A DNA stretch of 5,076 bases, from contig USJT01000107.1 in assembly GCA_900555175.1 (NCBI GenBank), positions 1 to 5,076 of the forward strand, written 5' to 3'. Made by a program: the position numbers and the translations under genes. This document shows positions 1-5,076 of this stretch, in pieces; the stretch's first letter is position 1, and the number at the start of each line of letters is the position of its first letter. This DNA is from an uncultured bacterium. Lineage in GTDB: Bacteria > Cyanobacteriota > Vampirovibrionia > Gastranaerophilales > Gastranaerophilaceae. The notes under the pieces are model-generated. The model did not search any database and was not told the DNA's origin. It was given only the letters and a program-made list of their open reading frames with translations.

Positions 1-1678
1 ATTGATCAACAATTTTAATTCTTCCGTCATCTTTAATTTCAATTGGCGTATTCAATTTTTTAATATAATCACAGGCAAGTTTATCTTTATCAAAATCGAA
101 TTTTTCATCAACTTCACCTGTTTTGATTTTATTCGGGATTAAATTATCACCGCCTGAGGCAAAGAAATCATCTGTTGCAACAGTATAAACTTTATTTGGA
201 TCAGGATTATTTACATCAATTGGGATTTCTTTTCCTGACTTATCAATGAATGTTGCAGATTTCAACTCACCGCCGCGAGTAACCGTATACTTTAATCCTG
301 AAGGAATTACAATACCAGGCTTGCTACCTGAATGAACAAATGATTTTGCACCGTGCTTCAAGGCATCAACAACTTCTTTTTCGGTTAATTTCATCTTAAC
401 CATATTATTTTTTAAAGGTACTACTTCAAATACTTGACGAGAATCTAAAGGTCCAGGTTCAAAGAAGCCTCTGATATTACCAACATTGATTAATGCCAAA
501 TCAGTATTAAATTCATGTCTAACGGCATCCATAATAAAGAACCCGTCAGGATTTGGATCAAGAAGTCTGTTTTTAACAGGTCCCGGAGCTGATTTTATTT
601 CACCTAAATGTTCAGGTTTGCCTAAAATATGGTCAAATACACCTTTTAGGACTCTGTTACGTTTGAAATTACTTGATGCAGTAACATTATTTTGAGCTTT
701 TACAATAATTCCTTTTTTATCATCCCAAGTAATTTTCAAATCGCCGAAATATTCTCCGTCTTTTCCTGCTTGGGTAATAATAACAGGTTCGTTTGATTTT
801 GAATAAAGTAAATTTTTACCTTCTTCAATCCCCTTTAACAAATCGTGAGTATGACCACCGATAATAATATCAATACCAGATATTTCTTTAGCTAATCTTT
901 GGTCTTTTGCCAAACCGCAATGAGATAAAAGAATAACTTTATTTATACCTTGTTGTTTATATTCATCAATTTTTGCTTGAACATCTTTTAATGTCTTTTC
1001 AAAATCATCAACACCAATTTGTTTTCTTGATTCGTTATCTCTGATTCTTTCATGCAAATCAGGCGGAGCCAAACCGATTATTGCGTATTTATGACCATTT
1101 TTGTCAATAACAAAGGATTTTTCAATAATTCCATCCAACGGGTTTCCTTTAGGAATTTGCAAATTCATACCTAAGCTTTTAAATTTAGCACCTTGTTTAC
1201 TTTTTGCAATATCAACAGGGTTAGCATCATATTCATGGTTTCCGTCAGAAGTTGCATCAACACCAATTCCGTTCATATATTTATTGGCAGCTTCTACAAG
1301 ATGCAAATCAGCACCGGCAGAAATATCGCCTGCTGCAAGTACAAGTTTGTCAGCATTGGATGATTTCATATTTGAATCATAAAATTCTTTTGCGCTGTAA
1401 ATTCTAGCCATATTTCCTATACGGCCATGGTTATCATTTATATAAAAAATATCTGTTTGAGTATATTTAGGATCTGAATATTTTGATGCAACTGTTTGAG
1501 CACTTGACTTGTCAAACGAATCAGCTTTCGGTTGTGGATTAAGCATCGGTTGAGATGATTGATAAGTTTGCGGATGTTGATAAGTTTGCGGATGTTGATA
1601 AATTTGCTGTGGCTGTGCAGCAGCATTACCCAAAGATTTAAAACTCAATTTCGGCAACATATTTAGATTTATATTCAT
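1..1678 (-). CDS. 5'-nucleotidase / 2',3'-cyclic phosphodiesterase family metallophosphoesterase (3' end outside window)
   Basis: This is an uninterrupted minus-strand frame of 559 codons with no stop before the window edge. The family removes phosphate from nucleotides using two metal ions. All seven expected metal ligands can be assigned: Asp82 and His84 (NDNHGR), Asp118 (AAGD), Asn147 with catalytic His148 (GNHE), His253 (LSH), and His276/His278 (GGHTH). The C-terminal substrate domain follows from about residue 365, with NVGNIRG (398-404) and DDFFASGGD (503-511) at the nucleotide-binding positions. DDGRI at 550-554 resembles the usual last conserved motif, so few residues should be missing. 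Family members are usually exported, but the first 75 residues show no hydrophobic signal sequence. They hold a polar, Gln/Pro-rich tract with a six-residue repeat (27-40) and the motif LSFKS (11-15). The ATG is chosen for the AAGGTG Shine-Dalgarno 7 nt upstream. The family call is confident; the exact substrate and cell location are not known. Confidence 0.93.
   Translation of the reverse strand, partial: MNINLNMLPKLSFKSLGNAAAQPQQIYQHPQTYQHPQTYQSSQPMLNPQPKADSFDKSSAQTVASKYSDPKYTQTDIFYINDNHGRIGNMARIYSAKEFYDSNMKSSNADKLVLAAGDISAGADLHLVEAANKYMNGIGVDATSDGNHEYDANPVDIAKSKQGAKFKSLGMNLQIPKGNPLDGIIEKSFVIDKNGHKYAIIGLAPPDLHERIRDNESRKQIGVDDFEKTLKDVQAKIDEYKQQGINKVILLSHCGLAKDQRLAKEISGIDIIIGGHTHDLLKGIEEGKNLLYSKSNEPVIITQAGKDGEYFGDLKITWDDKKGIIVKAQNNVTASSNFKRNRVLKGVFDHILGKPEHLGEIKSAPGPVKNRLLDPNPDGFFIMDAVRHEFNTDLALINVGNIRGFFEPGPLDSRQVFEVVPLKNNMVKMKLTEKEVVDALKHGAKSFVHSGSKPGIVIPSGLKYTVTRGGELKSATFIDKSGKEIPIDVNNPDPNKVYTVATDDFFASGGDNLIPNKIKTGEVDEKFDFDKDKLACDYIKKLNTPIEIKDDGRIKIVDQ
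1561..1607 (-). repeat. 18-bp tandem repeat coding for Gln-His-Pro-Gln-Thr-Tyr in the nucleotidase N-terminus
   Basis: Two perfect 18-bp copies (1561-1578 and 1579-1596) are followed by a partial, diverged third copy. On the coding strand each copy reads as six residues, giving YQHPQT twice and then a related YQ stretch. The repeat keeps frame and lies in the polar linker before the phosphoesterase domain, so copy number could vary without breaking the gene. Confidence 0.85.
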
Positions 1679-1685
1679 ATTTTTT

Positions 1686-1691
1686 CACCTT
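1686..1691 (-). promoter_or_regulatory. Shine-Dalgarno site of the nucleotidase gene
   Basis: On the minus strand AAGGTG lies 7 nt before the ATG at 1678. This is the expected spacing and fixes the start codon. There is no other in-frame start upstream with a comparable site. Confidence 0.8.
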
Positions 1692-1699
1692 TTTTACTT

Positions 1700-1705
1700 A
1701 TTAAA
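1700..1705 (-). promoter_or_regulatory. Possible -10 box of the nucleotidase gene
   Basis: TTTAAT on the minus strand matches TATAAT at five of six positions and would start transcription near 1693, about 15 nt before the ATG. No good -35 element is present at 16-18 bp, so this is weak. The 75-bp gap (1679-1753) also lacks a U-tract terminator for the upstream gene, so read-through from that gene is equally possible. Confidence 0.3.
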
Positions 1706-1753
1706 CATCATCAATATTTTTTTTGCTAAATTTTGGTTCAATGTAAATTAACA

Positions 1754-3262
1754 TTAAGCCGCCATTTGAACTTGGGGTTGCGGGATAATAATTTGTGGTT
1801 GAATACTCATTTGAGGTTGAGCATTAATCTGTGGTTGTACATTCATTTGTACCTGCGGGTTCATCATTTGAGGTTGATAATTTATTTGAGCTTGAGCATT
1901 CATTTGTGCTTGTTTTTTAAGCTCTTTATAAGTTTTCAAGCCTTCAACCCAGTTTTCAACAAGATTTACATCGTTTGCAACAACTGCTTGAGGTAGAGCT
2001 GCGTGATGAATTTTCGGTAACAAATAATCTTCAGAATACTCAACAGGTAATGAAGAATTATCATCAGTATCATTACATATAAATATCATTTTACCGTTTT
2101 TATCTGTTTTTACGCCGGTAATTGTTATTTCATGCCCGTTGATAATTGTATTTGTATCATCAACTTGAGTATAACCGACAATTACGTTTTCACCTAAATT
2201 CAGGGCATCCGTAATCTGTTTTTTCATAGTATCAAAACTTGTTTCATAACCGACAAGCTTTGCATTTTCATCTACTGTTTGATATGTAACTGAAATTTTA
2301 TTTTTATCTTCTACAACTGATTCCGTAAATGTTTTTTCAAATTCTATCAAACCTTTATCGTTTTGGTTAAATTTGCCTGCACGTTTATCTGTCAAAGTGT
2401 TGTATGATTGCTGAGAACCGACTTGCATAAACGTTGATTGCATCAAAACATCCAAAGGAGTTCTTTCTAATTTATCTTTATCAACTGTTTGAATAAATGC
2501 TCTTATTATTGCATTTTTGTCAGGAGCAAATGTCAAAGTAGCTTTATCAAAATCATGAGCTTCGTAAGGAATTTCAAAAGCATTCAAAAGCCATATTGCA
2601 TCAAGTGTATTATCTGCAAGGTTATTCATTTTTATAACCTTTTTAACACTCATATTAGGAGAGCTTAGACCTTCTGCAAATCTTGCAAATTCAGCAGGAT
2701 ATTTTTGAGCAAGATTAAATTCAATACTTGAAGCAACACAAGTTCCGGAATGTTCGACATTAATTTCTCCAGCCTTGTCACCTGCAGCTGTTGCAACTTG
2801 TGAATAATATTTGGATGGAATATTTCCAAATTGCTGAGTTATAGTGTATGGATCCGCTAAAGTATCTATTGTATCTTTTAAGATAACAGCATTATTTAAA
2901 CCTTGAGCTCTTGGTGCTGTTGCTATTTTATACAAATTATCAAGAGTAGTAGAATTGTCGTTTGATGCTGAATTTAATAAAACTCCCGTTTTTAAAAGGG
3001 TATTCAAATGTTTTTTAGTATCTTTATCTGAGATTTTTACTAACTCATTATATTTCTTTTTCTCATCGTTAGAAGATAGCTCGGTTCTAAATCTTGAAGC
3101 AGAGAGAGCAGCATTAAACGGAATATTTGTCATAATAGGGTTTGAAGTAAATGCTACTTTTTGAGCATTTATTTCTTTATTATTATTAACCTCAGTAGCC
3201 TTAACAGGCTTTGACATGTTATAATTATTATATTGTTGGGTGTTAATATTTAACGAATACAC
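1754..3262 (-). CDS. Unrecognised 502-residue protein with papain/C39-like Cys-His-Asn/Asp motifs and a Gln-rich repeat tail
   Basis: I do not recognise a named family. The protein has a polar Asn/Gln-rich N-terminus with the motif VAFTS (36-40), a mainly helical region (about 60-160), a central part, and a repeat tail (451-500). Within the central part, HSGTCVASSIEF (171-182) places Cys175 at the start of a predicted helix, as in papain-fold nucleophiles. INGHEITITGV (374-384) has His377 at the start of a strand, and ICNDTDD (395-401) offers Asn397/Asp398 as the third residue. The order Cys-His-Asn/Asp and the 'GHeitItGv..d..g....cND' pattern resemble C39-like and papain-like peptidases; this is inference. 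No signal peptide or membrane segment is visible. The start is GTG, supported by GGAG 7 nt upstream; the alternative ATG at codon 16 has no ribosome site. It lies 75 bp upstream of the nucleotidase on the same strand and may be co-transcribed with it. Confidence 0.88.
   Translation of the reverse strand: MYSLNINTQQYNNYNMSKPVKATEVNNNKEINAQKVAFTSNPIMTNIPFNAALSASRFRTELSSNDEKKKYNELVKISDKDTKKHLNTLLKTGVLLNSASNDNSTTLDNLYKIATAPRAQGLNNAVILKDTIDTLADPYTITQQFGNIPSKYYSQVATAAGDKAGEINVEHSGTCVASSIEFNLAQKYPAEFARFAEGLSSPNMSVKKVIKMNNLADNTLDAIWLLNAFEIPYEAHDFDKATLTFAPDKNAIIRAFIQTVDKDKLERTPLDVLMQSTFMQVGSQQSYNTLTDKRAGKFNQNDKGLIEFEKTFTESVVEDKNKISVTYQTVDENAKLVGYETSFDTMKKQITDALNLGENVIVGYTQVDDTNTIINGHEITITGVKTDKNGKMIFICNDTDDNSSLPVEYSEDYLLPKIHHAALPQAVVANDVNLVENWVEGLKTYKELKKQAQMNAQAQINYQPQMMNPQVQMNVQPQINAQPQMSIQPQIIIPQPQVQMAA
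1763..1912 (-). repeat. Degenerate 18-bp repeat coding for a Gln-rich hexapeptide (consensus Q-P-Q-M/I-N-A/V)
   Basis: Residues 451-500 of the peptidase-like protein are built from about eight six-residue units such as QAQMNA, QAQINY, QVQMNV, QPQINA, QPQMSI. Gln is fixed at positions 1 and 3, a hydrophobic Met/Ile follows at position 4, and Asn is common at position 5. One unit is a residue longer (QPQMMNP), so the period slips once. At DNA level the units are diverged, which points to an old or selected repeat rather than a recent expansion. Confidence 0.85.
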
Positions 3263-3269
3263 AATTCCA

Positions 3270-3273
3270 CTCC
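3270..3273 (-). promoter_or_regulatory. Shine-Dalgarno site deciding a GTG start
   Basis: GGAG on the minus strand is followed by 7 nt and then the GTG at 3262-3260. It is the only good ribosome site near this gene's 5' end and favours GTG over the ATG at 3217. Confidence 0.75.
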
Positions 3274-3283
3274 ACTACTACTT

Positions 3284-3289
3284 ATTATA
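3284..3289 (-). promoter_or_regulatory. -10 box (TATAAT) of the peptidase-like gene
   Basis: A perfect TATAAT on the minus strand would start transcription near 3277 and give a leader of about 15 nt that just includes the GGAG site. The -35 position (about 3307-3312) reads only TTTTTT on this strand, so a recognisable -35 is missing. The A/T-rich tract there could act as an upstream element. Confidence 0.55.
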
Positions 3290-3354
3290 TAAAAAAATAA
3301 AAACAGAAAAAATTTGCTAAATTCATTATATTTTAATTAACAAATGTAACAATT

Positions 3355-3358
3355 AGGA
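3355..3358 (+). promoter_or_regulatory. Shine-Dalgarno site deciding a TTG start
   Basis: AGGA lies 8 nt before the TTG at 3367. The downstream frame has no internal ATG at all, and the upstream ATG at 3344 is out of frame, so TTG is the only supported start. A possible -10 for this gene is TATATT at 3327-3332, without a clear -35. Confidence 0.75.
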
Positions 3359-3366
3359 ACAAAATT

Positions 3367-4347
3367 TTGAAAATCAAACCGCTATCAAAAGAACAATTAA
3401 TAATTTCAACAGACAGACTTACAAGATTTAAAGAACCTGAAGCAAAATATCTTCGAGTTTTCAAAGATATTATAAGCTCAAATCTTATTGAACCTAAATT
3501 AAAAAAGCAGGATCTTGATAACCTTGATTACGAAGAATTAAAAGAATTGGCACAAAAAATTATCAATTTTTCAATCGAAGAAGAAAACAACGATTTTCTG
3601 ATAAATCAAAGACTGTATGACTATGAAAAATCATTGTTTAAAGTCAGTGAAAATACAGAAAAGCTGCTTAAAAATAAAATTAATTATAAAAGTATAATAA
3701 AACTTCTACCCTCAGATATTCCAAACAACCTAAAGTGGTTTAAAACTCTCTCTGACACAAATCCTAATGAAAACACTTATGGTTTTCCGATAAAAAAAAT
3801 AGTTTTATGCGAAGGGATTACGGAAGAAACACTCCTACCTGAATTTGCAAAAATATGCGCATTTGATTTTGACCAAAACGGCATTCATATAGTTTCTGCA
3901 GGCGGCAAAAATCAGGTTGTAAAATATTTTTATACATTTGCAGAAAGTTTAAAAATTCCAATATTTGTACTTCTTGACAGTGATGCAAAATCTAATTTGG
4001 AAGAAATTAAACCGAAATTAAGAGAATTTGATAAAATCCATATTTTAAAATGCGGAGAATTTGAAGATTTACTGCCTGATGAACTTATATTCAAAACTCT
4101 AAATTATGAAACAGAAAATATATCTCTCGCACCAATTCAAAACATAGATGAATACGGTTCTAACGTAGAATTCTTAGAAGAATTTTTCAAACACAGAGGA
4201 CTACACGAATTTAAGAAAGCAGAATTTGCTCAAGCTGTCAAAAAAAATATCTCAGGTATAGATGATCTTTCACCTGAAATTAAAGATATAATTCATGAAC
4301 TTGCATCACTAAAAGATAATTATACTAAAAACACCTTAACAAATTAA
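3367..4347 (+). CDS. Stand-alone OLD-type Toprim domain protein, no ATPase domain
   Basis: The 326-residue protein carries a Toprim fold from about 142 to 240. KIVLCEGITEE (144-154) holds the first acidic motif (Glu149), SAGGKNQ (177-183) matches the glycine-rich segment of OLD nucleases, VLLDSDAK (201-208) is the DxD motif (Asp204, Asp206), and GEFEDLLP (230-237) gives the later acidic cluster. Toprim domains of this type bind two metal ions and cut DNA or RNA in OLD-family nucleases, where they follow an ABC-type ATPase. Here residues 1-140 are charged and probably helical, with no Walker A P-loop and no other ATPase motif, and the 90 residues after the domain are also helical. It therefore is either a different architecture or a fragment, although start, ribosome site and stop all look intact. 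The start is TTG, and the protein has no internal methionine. The histidine kinase gene begins 22 nt downstream. The nuclease role is inferred; the Toprim assignment is fairly sure. Confidence 0.88.
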   Translation: MKIKPLSKEQLIISTDRLTRFKEPEAKYLRVFKDIISSNLIEPKLKKQDLDNLDYEELKELAQKIINFSIEEENNDFLINQRLYDYEKSLFKVSENTEKLLKNKINYKSIIKLLPSDIPNNLKWFKTLSDTNPNENTYGFPIKKIVLCEGITEETLLPEFAKICAFDFDQNGIHIVSAGGKNQVVKYFYTFAESLKIPIFVLLDSDAKSNLEEIKPKLREFDKIHILKCGEFEDLLPDELIFKTLNYETENISLAPIQNIDEYGSNVEFLEEFFKHRGLHEFKKAEFAQAVKKNISGIDDLSPEIKDIIHELASLKDNYTKNTLTN

Positions 4348-4363
4348 AAAAATTTGCTATAAT
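4336..4363 (+). promoter_or_regulatory. Extended -10 promoter of the histidine kinase gene, predicting a leaderless mRNA
   Basis: TTAACA (4336-4341, five of six matches to TTGACA) is separated by 16 bp from TATAAT (4358-4363), which is preceded by TGC to form the extended -10 pattern TGnTATAAT. The standard distance places the transcription start at about 4370, the A of the kinase ATG. The -35 lies inside the last codons of the Toprim gene. Confidence 0.7.
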
Positions 4364-4369
4364 TAACTT

Positions 4370-4987
4370 ATGGAAACTAAAGATTACGAAGATTTTATAT
4401 CAACAATAAGCCACGAGTTAAGAACACCATTAACTTCTATCAGAGGCTTTTCTCAAACTATGCTTTCATCTTGGGACAAACTGGATGATGACAGCAAAAA
4501 AAGATTTTTAAACATTATAGTCGAGCAATCAAACAGATTAATTAATCTTGTTGAAAATATGCTTTCTGTGACAAAACTCCAAAACTCAAAAGATAATTTT
4601 ATCTACAAAGAAGTTTCAATAAAACCTGTCATAGAAACAATTACAGCAATCGTCAAAAATCAATATAAAGATAAAAATTTTAAAATAGATATTGATAAAA
4701 ATATACCGCCTATTCTTGCAGACAAAGACAAATTTCAACAAATAATGACAAATTTAACAGAAAATGCTGCAAAATACGGGGATGAAAATACAACAATTAC
4801 AATAAAAGCAAATCTTATAAATGAAATGGTTTCAATAAAAGTAACCAATAAAGGCTCGCAAATTCCTGAAAATTGCTATGAAAAAATATTCCACAAATTT
4901 TCACGAATAGATAACCCGCTGACAAGAAAAGTTCAAGGTAGCGGACTTGGCCTATATATTACAAAAAATCTTACAGAAAAGCTATGA
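4370..4987 (+). CDS. Minimal sensor-less histidine kinase (HisKA + HATPase), probably truncated at its 3' end
   Basis: This 205-residue transmitter begins almost at its H box: SHELRTPLTS (14-23) with the phospho-acceptor His15. A helical dimerisation hairpin follows to about 72. The ATP-binding domain has an N box, NLTENAAKYG (128-137), with Asn128 and Asn132. Its G1 box is altered, NKGSQIP (160-166): the usual Asp is Asn160 and the second Gly is Gln164. An F box, IFHKFSR (173-179), and an intact G2 box, GSGLGLYI (190-197), follow. No sensor, PAS or membrane region is present, so any signal must come from a partner protein. No response regulator is seen. There is no Shine-Dalgarno before the ATG, and the promoter position predicts leaderless translation. 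The frame stops at residue 205, where family members usually have about 20-25 more residues (final strand and G-x-G-[ST]-x-F); see the entry at 4983-5043. Confidence 0.85.
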   Translation: METKDYEDFISTISHELRTPLTSIRGFSQTMLSSWDKLDDDSKKRFLNIIVEQSNRLINLVENMLSVTKLQNSKDNFIYKEVSIKPVIETITAIVKNQYKDKNFKIDIDKNIPPILADKDKFQQIMTNLTENAAKYGDENTTITIKANLINEMVSIKVTNKGSQIPENCYEKIFHKFSRIDNPLTRKVQGSGLGLYITKNLTEKL

Positions 4988-5043
4988 AGCCTCTGAACAC
5001 TTCCAACATGGCGTGGGAATCTTCATTCAAACCTATTATCTAA
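4983..5043 (+). pseudogene. Out-of-frame remnant resembling the kinase C-terminus
   Basis: Directly after the kinase G2 helix the plus-one frame has no stop to the window end and reads ASEHFQHGVG (4989-5018), which recalls the Ser and G-x-G of the last HATPase strand. The other frame reads ESSFKPII and then stops at 5043, recalling the normal G-S-S-F ending and stop position. Neither frame alone gives a good match, so one or two small indels, or base-call errors near the window end, are needed. This may instead be chance similarity. Confidence 0.4.
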
Positions 5044-5076
5044 AAAAATGGATTTTTCCCGCAAGACTCTGCACTT

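Noticed and set aside
486..695. Plus-strand open frame of 69 codons, and a similar one at 1101-1382
   Set aside because: Both lie antisense inside the nucleotidase gene, which has intact family motifs; their translations show no domain and no ribosome site.
1438..1626. Minus-strand 62-codon frame with an INIRKL repeat
   Set aside because: It is an alternative-frame reading of the 18-bp repeat and its surroundings in the nucleotidase gene.
1737..1757. AT-rich hairpin (TTAATGT / ACATTGAA with one bulge) at the end of the peptidase-like gene
   Set aside because: It is weak, overlaps the stop codon, and is not followed by a U-tract on the minus strand, so it is not a convincing intrinsic terminator.
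1561..1912. Short tandem repeats considered as a CRISPR array
   Set aside because: The repeats are in-frame coding, directly adjacent without unique spacers, and only 18 bp in period.
1733..1996. Plus-strand 87-codon frame rich in Leu and His
   Set aside because: It is the antisense shadow of the Gln-rich repeat tail of the peptidase-like gene; its periodicity comes from that repeat.
2955..3164. Plus-strand 69-codon frame
   Set aside because: It is antisense within the peptidase-like gene, with no ribosome site or recognisable domain.
3215..3217. ATG at codon 16 as the start of the peptidase-like gene
   Set aside because: No Shine-Dalgarno precedes it, whereas the GTG at 3262 has GGAG at ideal spacing and a TATAAT box upstream.
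3333..3340. Palindrome TTAATTAA in the divergent spacer, considered as an operator
   Set aside because: Such an eight-base palindrome is expected by chance in DNA this AT-rich, and no second copy is placed symmetrically.

Overview
The window is a compact, strongly AT-rich bacterial segment with four protein-coding genes and no RNA gene, insertion sequence or CRISPR array that I can see. Two genes lie on the minus strand (left two thirds) and two on the plus strand (right third), diverging from a 104-bp spacer at 3263-3366. Codon use (AAA, ATT, TTA, GAA rich), the standard genetic code and short spacers suggest a small-genome, AT-rich bacterium. Two left-hand proteins begin with NIN-type tracts followed by a short 'F-K/T-S' motif (LSFKS, VAFTS). 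This resembles, from memory only, proteins of uncultured gut Melainabacteria/Gastranaerophilales (Vampirovibrionia). That assignment is a guess.

Minus strand: 1-1678 is a 5'-nucleotidase/2',3'-cyclic phosphodiesterase-type metallophosphoesterase. It has a full set of predicted metal ligands but no visible signal peptide, and it is cut by the window edge very close to its likely C-terminus. Upstream of it, 1754-3262 (GTG start) encodes an unrecognised 502-residue protein. Its Cys175, His377 and Asn397/Asp398 motifs look like those of a papain/C39-like cysteine peptidase, and it ends in a Gln-rich hexapeptide repeat. The facing ends of these two neighbouring proteins both carry 18-bp, six-residue Gln-rich repeats.

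Plus strand: 3367-4347 (TTG start) encodes a stand-alone Toprim protein of the OLD-nuclease type without its usual ATPase domain. Twenty-two bases later, 4370-4987 encodes a small histidine kinase made only of HisKA and HATPase modules. A good extended -10 promoter sits so close to the kinase ATG that a leaderless mRNA is predicted. The kinase frame stops just after the G2 box, and sequence resembling the missing C-terminal strand continues in other frames, so it is probably frameshifted or affected by sequence error.

The genes do not form a recognised pathway. The left pair may be co-transcribed and act on nucleotides and peptides respectively. The right pair combines a putative nucleic-acid enzyme with a signalling kinase, but no response regulator is visible. 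The most unusual elements are the ATPase-less OLD-type Toprim protein, the peptidase-like protein with its repeat tail, and the leaderless minimal kinase.
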